A stretch of DNA of 64,000 nt from Gilvibacter sp. (GCF_013214815.1 NZ_JABSPU010000003.1:43155-107154); one strand, 5' to 3'. Positions 9,571 to 18,471 are shown, counted from the first letter of the stretch. Numbers and translations are program-made. The notes: a model not told the origin generated them from the sequence alone.

Positions 9571-9590
9571 TTGCAATTGAACGTTGCAAT
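9571..9590. repeat. Direct repeat TTGCAAT ahead of the LruC gene
   Basis: TTGCAAT occurs at 9571-9577 and 9584-9590, a 13-base period; the TTGCAA core is itself palindromic. The pair lies in the 171-base gap between the polysaccharide operon and the LruC lipoprotein. It could be a regulator site, but there is no further support. I see no gene in the rest of the gap. Confidence 0.3.
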
Positions 9591-9697
9591 GTGAAACCCT
9601 ATAGAATTGCCGTAAATAAGGGCCTAGCAACCTTTATTTTTATGGCAAAACGTACTAACCAACCTCACATCAAAACTACCTTATTATGATTATTGAT

Positions 9698-11725
9698 ATG
9701 AAAGCAATGCGGATTTTGACTGTCTTAACGATTTTGTGCTGTACGTTCTCTTGTTCTACACCAGAAATTGAGCAAATTCCTGATGAAGAAGGGACAACAG
9801 AAACAGGTAATGGTAATACCAATACCGATGACAATTTTTCAATCAATATTCCAGAAGGATTTGATTACAGTACACACCGAGAGGTTAAATTGGTGATTAC
9901 AGATGCTGCCTATGCGCGCTATGATGTGTTTGCCTATGTAGATGAACCCTACCTTGTAGGTGTTGAAGAGTATGAGGATCAAACTGGAGAACCCGCCTCT
10001 GAGGTAGTTTACAGAAATGATGTGATCAACAAACAGATTCTTACTGCAGTGGTTCAAGGTGGGCAAATTGAACAAACCATCACTATTCCCAAGTTTTGTT
10101 CAAACCTTTACATCAGAAGAAATGAAAACTTAAATTTTTCTGCTGAGATCGTTCCCATTGTAGACGGAGAAGTAAATTATTTTTACGTGCCCTCTGGCGT
10201 TGCAAAGACTGGAGAAACAACTACAGTAGTTGAAGAATATTTGTTTTGCGTGAACGGTTCTGGAGAACACTTCCAAGTGGATCGTGATACTGGTGAGATG
10301 ACGTATCTATCAGACATGCCAATGGGTAGTTGGACGGCGGCAGTAGATCAAGACAATGGATATATGTATTCCATTGGACGTAGCAATCCGCATCCTCTAA
10401 TGAGATATTCTATTGCTACAGGAAATTGGGACATTGTTGGGGATCTTGGAATGGGTGGACCTCGTTTAGCTTATAATTCCGACGACAACCTATTGTATTT
10501 TTCAGACAATCAGGGAAGACTATTTACCATTGATCCCTATACTGCAACAGTTGTTGATCAGTGGCAAATAAATGGTCTACATAACAGTACTGGCGGAGAT
10601 TTAGATTTTGCGGCAGACGGTACCATTTACCTGTGCACATTCTCAGGCCTTTATAGAATAGAATACAACGATGCTGATGATGACTACGACAGTTATAGAA
10701 TCAGTGCAGACAACTTACCTTTCCAACCAACTTCAATGACCATTGATTTCAATGGTGAACTTTGGTTGGCCGATAATGGCAGCAATTCCGATCTGATTAT
10801 TATGGATACCACTACTGGCGGATGGGAAGTGCGTTATGGTGCAAGTGCAGGAAATGACACTAATTTTGGCCGCACAATCAATGATCTAACCACTTTTAAA
10901 GTGTTTAGTGATGTCGTTGACGAAACGGACACTGATGGAGATGGCGTAATTGATATTTTTGACACTTTTCCGGATGATGCGGACAAGGCTTATGAAATTT
11001 TTACCCCGAGTAAATACGGTACAGGAACCTTTGCTTTTGAGGATCTATGGCCTTCACGCGGAGATTATGATTTCAATGACATGGCCTACAGTTACCGAGC
11101 GATTGTAATTTTGAATGCAGAAAACAAAGCGGTGCAATTAGATCTCATTGGGTATGTAAAATCCAATGGAGCTGGCTTCAATAATGGTGTAGGTATTGAA
11201 ATTGAAGGAATTTCTCCAGACATGGTTGAGAGTGTATCAGGTACGGTCATGACCAAAGATTATATCACCTTGAACCCCAACGGCACAGAAGCTAATCAGG
11301 ATAATGCGGTGATCATTTTGACCGATGACGCAGATTATTTCACCTCTGAGACAACAATAACCATACGATTCACTAGCCCAATAGCAACAACTGTTTTGGG
11401 TAGCGCGCCTTTTAATCCATTCATCATAGTCAACGGTGAACGTGAACGCGAAGTTCATTTACCCTATAGGCATAAAACGAATTTAGCACAAGAGACCTTT
11501 GAAGTCTCTGGTGTGAACGCAGATCCAGATGGAGACTATATTTCTGACACAGGTTTGCCTTGGGCGATAAGTATTATTCATGACTTTAAAGTTCCTAAAG
11601 AGTCTGTGTCTATAGATCGTGCATACAATCATTTTGTGAATTGGGCGTCTTCTGGCGGAAACAATTATACAGATTGGTATAAAGACAATCCAGGCTATAG
11701 AAATACAAGTCTGTTAGACAATTAA
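9698..11725 (+). CDS. LruC-domain lipoprotein with beta-propeller-like middle region
   Basis: 675 residues from the ATG at 9698 (an in-frame ATG at 9686 adds four residues). The lipobox TFSC makes it a lipoprotein, exported and probably outer-membrane anchored. An N-terminal beta-rich part is followed by about residues 170-390 of repeated propeller-like strands (short blades ending in aromatic/Asp turns, e.g. MYSIGRSNPHPLMRYS and GTIYLCTFSGLYRIE). A calcium-type segment DTDGDGVIDIFDTFPDDADK precedes the LruC domain, with its FEDLWPSRGDYDFNDM signature and the C-terminal WAISI...FKVPKES region. LruC domains are known from Leptospira and Bacteroidota surface proteins; their function is unsettled. 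It follows the polysaccharide operon but has its own 171-base upstream gap. Confidence 0.85.
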   Translation: MKAMRILTVLTILCCTFSCSTPEIEQIPDEEGTTETGNGNTNTDDNFSINIPEGFDYSTHREVKLVITDAAYARYDVFAYVDEPYLVGVEEYEDQTGEPASEVVYRNDVINKQILTAVVQGGQIEQTITIPKFCSNLYIRRNENLNFSAEIVPIVDGEVNYFYVPSGVAKTGETTTVVEEYLFCVNGSGEHFQVDRDTGEMTYLSDMPMGSWTAAVDQDNGYMYSIGRSNPHPLMRYSIATGNWDIVGDLGMGGPRLAYNSDDNLLYFSDNQGRLFTIDPYTATVVDQWQINGLHNSTGGDLDFAADGTIYLCTFSGLYRIEYNDADDDYDSYRISADNLPFQPTSMTIDFNGELWLADNGSNSDLIIMDTTTGGWEVRYGASAGNDTNFGRTINDLTTFKVFSDVVDETDTDGDGVIDIFDTFPDDADKAYEIFTPSKYGTGTFAFEDLWPSRGDYDFNDMAYSYRAIVILNAENKAVQLDLIGYVKSNGAGFNNGVGIEIEGISPDMVESVSGTVMTKDYITLNPNGTEANQDNAVIILTDDADYFTSETTITIRFTSPIATTVLGSAPFNPFIIVNGEREREVHLPYRHKTNLAQETFEVSGVNADPDGDYISDTGLPWAISIIHDFKVPKESVSIDRAYNHFVNWASSGGNNYTDWYKDNPGYRNTSLLDN

Positions 11726-11903
11726 AAGTACTCGTTGTAGTACTTAGGTTTGGTTGAACGATAAAACTCCTTCGTTTCAGATTTCATGATTGGCTGAACG
11801 GATTAGAAATTGGATTTTTACTTCCTAGGGGCCTAGTCTTGTGACCACAAGACTAAGTTCTTAAGGATGAGCAAAAAGGAATCAATTTTACTTCGCTAAA
11901 TCA
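11726..11903. other. Intergenic region with hairpin and perfect palindrome
   Basis: The 178 bases hold an inverted repeat AAGTACT/AGTACTT (11726-11732 and 11739-11745, six-base loop). It starts two bases past the LruC stop and lacks a T-tract. There is also a 22-base palindrome at 11834-11855 (TAGTCTTGTG-AC-CACAAGACTA). The first may stabilise or end the LruC transcript; the second lies 49 bases before the histidine kinase start and could be an operator or a hairpin in its leader. Confidence 0.5.
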
Positions 11904-13259
11904 ATGACAAATTGGTTAAATAATGTAGAAGGCCTGAAGCACTATGCGGACTTAAGTGCGCGTAAAGTGCTGAGTATGAAAAGCAACAATATTTGGATGC
12001 TTGCCTTTGCACTAGTCATTTTTTGTTACTTCTTTATTATAAAATGGCATAACCCAAGTCTGATTGAGCCTATAAATGGTCAATTGGTATTTACCAGCTT
12101 GTTTTTAATTACGGGTGTTCTTCCACTGTATATTGAATCCTCCAGAAAGCACTACGACAACATCCTTTTTGGAACCGCCCTATTGTTCCAGATGTATTTG
12201 TTGTATGTGGGAATGCTCAATGATTTTTCTATGGACATGGTTCTGTCCACCCTAACATTTTTTGTTGGTGCTGCCTATACTTTGATTCAAGGTATATGGA
12301 GAAGATTGATCTATGCAATCATAACTTCCATCCTTGTCTGTATCAGTGTTTTTGTAGTAGAGGTGGAGCCAACGGTTCGCTATGCAATTTTAATGGCTTA
12401 CGGTGTGAATTCAAGCATGTTGGCTTTGTCCAGTTCTATTTGGTTTAATTACAAGCGATTGGCTCGACACTTACAAAAGAAACTCAGAAAGGAGATTAAT
12501 AATCAATTCATAGAAATAGAGAAGCAAAATAAGCTATTGACTGCCAATAATAAACAATTGGAAACCTTTGCTTATGTAGTCTCTCACGATCTAAAAAGTC
12601 CCTTGCGAAATATGCATTCTCTGGTGGAATGGATGGATGAAGATGATATTCACTTAAGTGAATCTAGTAGAGAACATCTGGCATTATTGAAAGAACAAGT
12701 CACTCAAATGGACTTAATTGTTGAAGGGGTTTTAGATTATTCTTTACTGACTGTGAACGATGAAAATCAGGTCGACTCTATATGTTTTTCCGAATTTTTG
12801 GAAAAAATCGCAGCGGTGAATAGAAGCCTTAACTGTAAAATAAGTATTCGGGGAGAATTCGGGCAAATCCTATATCCACGGTCGGAACTACTTCAGATCT
12901 TTCAGAATTTAATCAGTAATGCAATCAAGTACAACGATAAAGCATGCATAGAAATCGTTATTGGCGCGGAAAAATATGAAGGCGGTTACAAATGCTATGT
13001 TTCAGATAACGGTCCAGGGATAGCTGCCTGTTATCATGAGAAGATCTTTGAGCTCTTTCAGACCCTTGATTTGAAAGAGGGTGTAGACTCCGTAGGGATT
13101 GGACTTTCTGTGGTAAAGAAGATTGTTGAAAGCCACGGAGGTAGAATATTTGTCGAGTCAGAGCCCGCTCACGGAGCTACTTTTTATTTCACGATCCCAC
13201 AGCAATTTCAAATGCTTGGAGATGAGCATTATACCTTATCGCATTCTGAATCTGCCTGA
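11904..13259 (+). CDS. Membrane sensor histidine kinase
   Basis: 451 residues. Six predicted helices (about 28-180) form an integral-membrane sensor without a large extracytoplasmic loop. A basic coiled-coil linker (about 185-220) leads to a HisKA domain with FAYVVSHDLKSPLRNM (phosphoacceptor His228). The HATPase domain shows LISNAIKYN (N box), SDNGPGI (G1) and SVGIGLSVVKKI (G2). It autophosphorylates in response to a membrane or intramembrane signal. No response regulator lies next to it, so its partner is elsewhere (orphan kinase). The FAYVVSHDLKSPL form is shared with phytochrome-like kinases. The gene stands alone, followed by a degraded region. Confidence 0.9.
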   Translation: MTNWLNNVEGLKHYADLSARKVLSMKSNNIWMLAFALVIFCYFFIIKWHNPSLIEPINGQLVFTSLFLITGVLPLYIESSRKHYDNILFGTALLFQMYLLYVGMLNDFSMDMVLSTLTFFVGAAYTLIQGIWRRLIYAIITSILVCISVFVVEVEPTVRYAILMAYGVNSSMLALSSSIWFNYKRLARHLQKKLRKEINNQFIEIEKQNKLLTANNKQLETFAYVVSHDLKSPLRNMHSLVEWMDEDDIHLSESSREHLALLKEQVTQMDLIVEGVLDYSLLTVNDENQVDSICFSEFLEKIAAVNRSLNCKISIRGEFGQILYPRSELLQIFQNLISNAIKYNDKACIEIVIGAEKYEGGYKCYVSDNGPGIAACYHEKIFELFQTLDLKEGVDSVGIGLSVVKKIVESHGGRIFVESEPAHGATFYFTIPQQFQMLGDEHYTLSHSESA

Positions 13260-13497
13260 TTCTATAAAATCTTCTCCATAAGGCCGATTAAATCTTGAAC
13301 CATGCGTTCTTCAATGTCTTTCTTCTAAAAATTCATAGACTCCTTGCATTTCTTAAATAATGCTATGAAATGATAAGACGGAAGCAATTATAATTTAACA
13401 TAATGCGATACCAATGATTTGTTAATCTTTCCCTTGTCATTGTGCTCTGGCACAACATTTGGAGCTTGCTTTGGCATATTAACTAAAATCATTGATT

Positions 13498-14156
13498 ATG
13501 AAAAAAACTACACTGCTACTGGCCTTTGTGCTGGCCACAACTGCTTATGCTCAAAATCAGGACGATCGTTTTACTATTAGCCAAGGACTTGGGAACTAGG
13601 AGGAAATTTGGGTCTTTTCTGGAATGCTGCGGATGTCACCGAGGCCGATAGTGACCAACGGGATCTTGACAGTTTCTTTCTATTTGTCAGCCCTAATATT
13701 GGCTATGCCTTTGACGATAATTGGGTCGCGGGTTTAGGGTTGGACTACCAATACCGTAAAGACAAGTCGATACTCAATACAGAAAGTGGGAACCAAACTA
13801 TTACCAATGGCTACGGATTTTCGGCCTTTGTAAAAAGGTATATGGCTTAAGGTCAAAAGTTTGCTTTTAGCCTTACCGGTAGTTTGAATTATCAGATCTC
13901 CGATATAGAGTTTAGATCTGCAAACCCAGAAATAATCACTAGCGAACAGGATAGCTCAATTTACGGGCTTGGACTCACTCCAGGCTTTGTCTACAGCCTG
14001 TCTCCAAAATTTCTGATCCAAGCCAACTTAGGAGCCCTTGCCTATTCTCGTAGAAAGACTACAGAATCTGGCGGGAGGGAATATGTTTCCAATAGTTTGA
14101 CGTTCCGAATAAATCCAGAGAATATCAACTTTGGAGTTACTCACCTTTGGAATTGA
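13498..14156 (+). pseudogene. Broken outer-membrane beta-barrel protein gene (frameshift plus nonsense)
   Basis: An ATG at 13498 opens a clear signal peptide (MKKTTLLLAFVLATTAYAQ), but the frame stops at 13597-13599. The sequence continues in another frame as a porin-family barrel (GGNLGLFWNAADV, then alternating hydrophobic strands). Restoring one base near 13587 would join the two as QGTWELGGN, so a one-base deletion is likely. In the second frame a TAA at 13848-13850 interrupts the coding sequence again (KRYMA-stop-GQKFAFSLTG). Beyond it strands continue to a normal C-terminal barrel ending at 14156. Two independent lesions make a true pseudogene more likely than a sequencing error. The intact protein would be about 218 residues. 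Confidence 0.85.
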
Positions 14157-14175
14157 TCAATTTGAGATAAGTAAG

Positions 14176-14197
14176 GCAGCCTTCGGGCTGCTTTTTT
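14176..14197 (+). terminator. Rho-independent terminator
   Basis: Six-base-pair GC-rich stem GCAGCC/GGCTGC with a TTCG tetraloop followed by six T residues, 20 bases after the end of the broken barrel gene. It reads on the plus strand and just touches the 3' end of the convergent VOC gene. Confidence 0.85.
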
Positions 14198-14573
14198 ATT
14201 GCACCCGCCAAGGCGGATTCTTTCTGTTTTCACCACCCCAGAATAAAATTACCTTATTTCCTGCAGGGTCTTGTAAGCGAGCTTCTCTCCATCCCCAACT
14301 CTGGTCTGTAGGCAAGAGGTCAAAACTAAGTCCGGAGTCTTGCAAGCGCTTAACTTCTATATCCAGTGTTGCAGTTTCAAAATAGATCACTGGAGCTTCC
14401 CCAACTCCCAATTCATCAATTTCATGTATGGAAAAGGTGCTGTCACCATCTGGGCATTCAAAACGCACATAACGCGGTGCGGCATCAACGATCAGTTTTA
14501 ATCCAAGCAGCTCGTAAAAACGTGCGCTGGCCTCCATGTCGTTAGTGGGAACTGTTACTTGATTGAGGTTCAT
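14196..14573 (-). CDS. VOC family protein (glyoxalase/bleomycin-resistance fold)
   Basis: 125 residues, the usual size of a single VOC subunit made of two beta-alpha-beta-beta-beta modules. The N-terminal module starts NQVTVPTNDMEASARFYELLGLKL; the second ends with the typical ARLQDPAGNKVILFW. Metal-ligand candidates of VOC enzymes (a Glu/His on the edge strands) are only partly visible, so whether it is a lyase, isomerase or dioxygenase is open. It is a cytoplasmic single gene convergent with the broken barrel gene. Confidence 0.88.
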   Translation of the reverse strand: MNLNQVTVPTNDMEASARFYELLGLKLIVDAAPRYVRFECPDGDSTFSIHEIDELGVGEAPVIYFETATLDIEVKRLQDSGLSFDLLPTDQSWGWREARLQDPAGNKVILFWGGENRKNPPWRVQ

Positions 14574-14744
14574 ATTAGTGGTAGGCGGAATTTATAAATA
14601 GTGGTTATTACCGTTTGCGGCGATCAATAAATCCATCTAAGTTAACACCAAAATTTGACAATGTGACCTCCTCTAGGCGAGTAGCGATTTGTAAGAATTA
14701 CAGAAAAACCGTAATAAATTTCGTACAATAGTTAAAAATTTATT
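14574..14744. other. Intergenic, nothing recognised
   Basis: First part of a 444-base gap. No ORF with family resemblance, no RNA gene and no strong repeat is seen here. The VOC gene promoter must lie in it, but I cannot identify it. Confidence 0.5.
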
Positions 14745-15017
14745 TATATTTGTAGGAAACTACGCATAAGGAAGCGTGGTTTTATTTGACAGAAACTGTA
14801 CGAAGTTTCTGAAAAATTACCGACCTCACACTTGACATTTTAAAACAAAGAACTGTCCTGGTCTTTATGTAAAAGACTGAGGATCAGAGTTTTTTTTGGC
14901 ATCTAGTGAAGGGTGTCGCATAAAGATTTTTGGGGCTGCAATCTTTATTCATAGAAAGATTACGGCCGATTTATAATAATGATTAGTAACAACGTTTAAC
15001 TAAAAACCTAACTTAAG
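14745..15017 (+). ncRNA. Structured 5' leader of the acidic-repeat lipoprotein gene, with promoter candidate
   Basis: A -7 element TATATTTG at 14745-14752 (with a weak -33) would give a leader of about 260 bases. Four stems can form. The first, near 14757-14782, is nine pairs including one G-U, with CTACGC/GCGTGG as its core. The second is CAGAAACT/AGTTTCTG near 14789-14814. The third, TCCT..GTCTTT/AAAGAC..AGGA at 14856-14883, is followed by eight T residues (14890-14897), like an attenuator. The fourth is AATCTTT (14940-14946), which can pair either with AAAGATT at 14922-14928 or with AAAGATT at 14955-14961, i.e. two exclusive stems. I do not recognise a known RNA family. The alternative is a long untranslated leader without regulatory function. 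Confidence 0.5.
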
Positions 15018-15416
15018 ATGAATCGCTTAAAACTATTGTTCCCCATTTGCGCCTTGGGCTTCCTATTTTTTGCTTGTGAAGCAGAACCCGTAGAAGAAGC
15101 TCTGGAAGCTAATTTTAGTGTGAGTGTTTCTGAGCTTGAAGCTACAGAAGACTTTACTGACAGCGATACGAATCAACGCGCCACAGACGATGACGATGAT
15201 TACGTAGATGTAGATGGAAAGAGCGCACAAACAGACGACGATGACGACTACGTGGACGTAGACGGAAAGTCAGCTCAAACCGATGACGACGACGATTATG
15301 TTGACGTTGACGGTAAGAAAGCAAAAACAGACGACGACGATTACGTTGATGTAGACGGAAGATCATCTCAAACAGATGATGACGACGACTACGTAGACGT
15401 AGACAGCCGCGGATAA
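15018..15416 (+). CDS. Acidic-repeat lipoprotein
   Basis: 132 residues. A type II signal peptide ends at the lipobox LFFAC (Cys20). After a Glu-rich linker the mature part is five tandem copies of a 15-16 residue unit, TDDDDDYVDVDGKSAQ (copy 4 lacks one Asp, copy 5 ends in SRG). The protein would be extremely anionic and displayed on a membrane, probably the outer membrane. Asp-rich DxDG segments suggest calcium or cation binding, but no EF-hand is complete. The repeats differ in synonymous codons, indicating selection on the amino-acid sequence. I do not recognise a family. It stands alone after a long structured leader and is followed by a TPR histidine kinase. Confidence 0.8.
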   Translation: MNRLKLLFPICALGFLFFACEAEPVEEALEANFSVSVSELEATEDFTDSDTNQRATDDDDDYVDVDGKSAQTDDDDDYVDVDGKSAQTDDDDDYVDVDGKKAKTDDDDYVDVDGRSSQTDDDDDYVDVDSRG

Positions 15417-15448
15417 TTTTACCGGCAATTGCGGTTTTACCCGCAGTG

Positions 15449-15474
15449 AGTCAGTGGCTTTGCTGCTGACTTTT
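15449..15474 (+). terminator. Weak terminator after the acidic-repeat gene
   Basis: Inverted repeat AGTCAG/CTGACT with an 11-base loop followed by TTTT, 33 bases past the stop. The stem is short, so efficiency is doubtful. Confidence 0.35.
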
Positions 15475-15554
15475 GATTTCTGGACCTCAGAAACAGGAGA
15501 TTTGTGTTTTTTGGTTTGAATCCAAAGGCATAATCGGTTATATTGGGTCTCGAA

Positions 15555-17615
15555 ATGAGGCCGCGTAACTTGTATTTATCCGATATAAAGAAAACAGCCA
15601 TACTCATCAGCCTGATGGGTATGGTTTGCTATTTTATAGTTTCTTGTAAACACGAGGGGCCTGCTGGTGCAGAAGTTCCCAACACAGTACAAGATTCGGT
15701 ACTCTCCATTATTGACGAGGTGGCCGTGGGCGATCAGCCCAGAACTGTACTAAAATCTCAATTATTACGGGCCTATAGATTGCACGGATTGATCCAAAAC
15801 GACTCTGTAAAAATGTTGGTGTTGGATTCGGTTGCGCGAAACAGCCTGCGTTATCGCAGTGATGAATTGGCCAGGATTTCTGCCGAACATCTACAAGATA
15901 TCGCTGTTGCAGGTAGTGATACTCTGGGCATTGCAAAGGCACATTGGTATCTGGGCTTGTATTATTTGCGCAAGGATCAAATTGACAGTGCGGCAAACAA
16001 GTTCTACTATGCCGAGCGTTTCTACAGACTTTCTGGAGATTTTATAAATGCGGGTCGATCGGTACTCAACTTGGCGATTCTTCAAAAGAATCAGAAGGAT
16101 TATATCGGCAGTGAACAAAGCACCGTAAGAGCCTTGGAATTTTTAGAGGGTGTGGAAGGAGAGCAGCGCCGGATCGCATCAGCCTACAACAACTTAGGCA
16201 TCATTGCTAAGGATACCGAAAAGTATGACCTGGCTATTGAGTACCACAATCAGGCTTTGGAGTACCGCAAAGAGATTGGCAATCCTGCCTTAGAGGCGAG
16301 CTCGTTCAACAATCTCGGTATTGTTTATACCAATATGGGGCAATATGAAAAGGCCATAGAGACCTTCAATGAAGGACTGGACAATGACAGTTTGTATTAC
16401 CAGCGCCCCATCACTTATGCCAAGCTTCTAGATAATAAAGCCTACGCGCAACTATTGGGTGGAAAAGAGCAGGGATATCCGGAGGCTTTTATGATTCCTT
16501 TCAGACTCCGAGATAGCATTTCTGATAAGTCTGGAAAAGTACAGAGCTATTTGAGACTTTCGGAGTACTATTTAATGATAGATTCCGTTTCGGTAAGCCA
16601 TACTTATGCAAAGGATGCCCTGGCGCTGGCCAGAGAGATCGGGTATCAGCGCGGGGAGCAAGAATCTTTGCAACTGTTGGCTAAGAACTCGGCCCCAGAG
16701 ATCGCGCTGAACTATAACAACCGCTTTATTGCGATCAATGACAGTTTACAGAAGGCTGAACGTTCTTTCCAGGATCGATTTGCGCGCCTGCGATTTCAAA
16801 CCGACGTTTTGGAGGATGAGCGCAACCGCGTGATCCAAACCAATAAACAGCTGCAGTTGGTACTGTTGAGTTTAATTGCCTTTGCCTTGTTGGGGTATAT
16901 TTTCATTCAACGTAGGGCCAACCGCAAGGAGTTGCGCTACCAAGCGGATCAGCAGAAAGCCAATGAAGAGATCTACAGTTTGATGCTCTCTCAGAAAGTA
17001 AAGCTGGAAGAAGGGAAGCAGATAGAAAAGCAGCGGATCTCAGAAGAGTTGCACGACGGGATTTTGAGTAAGCTGTTTGGAGCTCGATTGAGTTTGGACA
17101 GCTTGAATGCGAAAGTAGATGATAAATCTGTCGGTATTAGACAATCTTATATACAAGAGATCAAAAATATAGAGAGTGAGATCCGATCCATCTCTCACGA
17201 ACTGAACGCCAGCGCCTTTAACAGTGAGGTGATGTATGTGGATGCGATCGAGAAACTTCTGCGTGATCAATGTACCATTCACAATATAGATTTTGAGCTC
17301 AATAGCGATCATATGATCGAATGGGAAAAGATGTCCAACGACAAAAAGGTACACCTTTACCGAATCATTCAAGAGGCGCTTCAGAACATTATGAAACACG
17401 CGAAGGCAGATGAGATCTCTGTTCAATTTGCCCAACTGGTCAATGGGGTTCGTCTAACTATTGAAGACGACGGAGTTGGGATGAATACTAGCAAAGTCAA
17501 GCGTGGTATCGGCCTCAAGAACATCAAATCTCGTGTGAAACAAATTGAAGGTAATCTTCGCATTCAAAGTGAGGAAGGCAAAGGCACGCAGATCACTGTA
17601 GATTTCCTTGTTTAA
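15555..17615 (+). CDS. TPR-containing sensor histidine kinase (LytS/NarX-type HisKA_3)
   Basis: 686 residues from the ATG at 15555; a TTG 12 bases earlier is less likely. The N-terminus has a basic n-region and hydrophobic stretch ending FIVSC, a possible lipobox. Residues about 95-400 are tetratricopeptide repeats (e.g. ASAYNNLGIIAKDTEKYDLAIEYHNQALEY). One helix at about 430-450 crosses the inner membrane. A coiled coil leads to HisKA_3 with RISEELHDGILSKLFGARL (His500) and a HATPase domain with the DDGVGM G1 box. The periplasmic TPR region would be the sensor. A NarL-type regulator three kilobases downstream, beyond the aquaporin gene, is the likely partner. Confidence 0.9.
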   Translation: MRPRNLYLSDIKKTAILISLMGMVCYFIVSCKHEGPAGAEVPNTVQDSVLSIIDEVAVGDQPRTVLKSQLLRAYRLHGLIQNDSVKMLVLDSVARNSLRYRSDELARISAEHLQDIAVAGSDTLGIAKAHWYLGLYYLRKDQIDSAANKFYYAERFYRLSGDFINAGRSVLNLAILQKNQKDYIGSEQSTVRALEFLEGVEGEQRRIASAYNNLGIIAKDTEKYDLAIEYHNQALEYRKEIGNPALEASSFNNLGIVYTNMGQYEKAIETFNEGLDNDSLYYQRPITYAKLLDNKAYAQLLGGKEQGYPEAFMIPFRLRDSISDKSGKVQSYLRLSEYYLMIDSVSVSHTYAKDALALAREIGYQRGEQESLQLLAKNSAPEIALNYNNRFIAINDSLQKAERSFQDRFARLRFQTDVLEDERNRVIQTNKQLQLVLLSLIAFALLGYIFIQRRANRKELRYQADQQKANEEIYSLMLSQKVKLEEGKQIEKQRISEELHDGILSKLFGARLSLDSLNAKVDDKSVGIRQSYIQEIKNIESEIRSISHELNASAFNSEVMYVDAIEKLLRDQCTIHNIDFELNSDHMIEWEKMSNDKKVHLYRIIQEALQNIMKHAKADEISVQFAQLVNGVRLTIEDDGVGMNTSKVKRGIGLKNIKSRVKQIEGNLRIQSEEGKGTQITVDFLV

Positions 17616-17741
17616 ATCAAAACATTTCGTTTTATCGGGTTTTTCCACCTTTGGTCTGCTAGTGGGTTTAAAACAGGGCGGACTTTTTGTCTTTTCATTT
17701 AATAATCATATACTTAGACTTACTAACTAATACTTTTTATT

Positions 17742-18425
17742 ATGAAAAAATTCGTAGCAGAAGCCATAGGAACCTTTTGGTTGGTCTTTGGCGGATGTGG
17801 GTCTGCACTCTTGGCAGCCGGCGTTGAAAATGTTGGAATTGGATTTTTAGGAGTGTCCTTGGCCTTTGGATTGACCGTTGTGACCATGGCTTATGCAATT
17901 GGTCATATTTCTGGGGCGCATTTGAATCCCGCAGTTACCATTGGACTCTGGGTAGGAGGTCGTTTTTCTGCCAAAGATGTTATGCCGTATATCATTGCCC
18001 AATGTTTGGGTGGATTGATCGCTGCTGCGGCGCTCTATGTGATTGTTACAGGTAACGGTTCCGAGATTGGAAGCTTTGCCGCTAATGGATATGGGGAATA
18101 TTCTCCAGGCGGTTATTCCATGCAGGCAGGGATGCTTACCGAATTTATTTTGACTTTGGTCTTTTTAGTGGTTATCATGGGAGCTACACACAAGAATGCA
18201 GCTTCAAAGTTTGCAGGCTTGGCTATTGGTTTGGCTTTGACGCTCATTCACTTGATCAGCATTCCAGTGACCAATACTTCGGTAAATCCAGCCCGTAGTT
18301 TAAGTCAAGCAGCATTTGTTGGCGATTGGGCTTTAGGTCAACTTTGGGTTTTTGTTCTTTTTCCAATTGCAGGAGCAATAGTTGGAGGATTGTTATACCG
18401 TTGGCTCTCTGGTGGAAATGATTAA
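17742..18425 (+). CDS. aqpZ: Aquaporin Z (water channel)
   Basis: 227 residues with six membrane helices and the two half-helices of the MIP family. The first NPA box is [11 protein letters not shown] (about residue 65) and the second [12 protein letters not shown] (about residue 184). The Arg after the second NPA and the small pore residues match AqpZ rather than glycerol facilitators, so water is the likely substrate. It lies in the inner membrane between the TPR histidine kinase and the NarL-type regulator. It has its own upstream gap (126 bases) and a strong terminator, so it is a separate unit rather than part of a kinase-regulator operon. Confidence 0.95.
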   Translation: MKKFVAEAIGTFWLVFGGCGSALLAAGVENVGIGFLGVSLAFGLTVVTMAYAIGHISGAHLNPAVTIGLWVGGRFSAKDVMPYIIAQCLGGLIAAAALYVIVTGNGSEIGSFAANGYGEYSPGGYSMQAGMLTEFILTLVFLVVIMGATHKNAASKFAGLAIGLALTLIHLISIPVTNTSVNPARSLSQAAFVGDWALGQLWVFVLFPIAGAIVGGLLYRWLSGGND

Positions 18426-18444
18426 GTGTTCCGCAAAACGACTT

Positions 18445-18471
18445 AAAAAGGAGCTTTTAAGCTCCTTTTTT
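18445..18471 (+). terminator. Rho-independent terminator of aqpZ
   Basis: Near-perfect palindrome AAAAAGGAGCTT/AAGCTCCTTTTT, 20 bases past the stop and ending in a T-tract. Because it is symmetric it can also act on the other strand. Confidence 0.85.

Noticed and set aside
15154..15366. Minus-strand Arg/His-rich ORF over the acidic repeats
   Set aside because: It is an antisense product of the Asp-codon repeats and ends within them; codon drift in the plus strand supports the acidic reading.
15178..15416. The tandem repeats as a CRISPR-like array
   Set aside because: Units are contiguous, in frame, without unique spacers, and vary only at synonymous positions; they are protein repeats.
15515..15546. 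TTTG-N20-TATATTGG as promoter of the TPR kinase
   Set aside because: It ends only nine bases before the chosen start codon, leaving practically no leader, and the next ATG would produce a signal sequence lacking a charged start. It may be chance.
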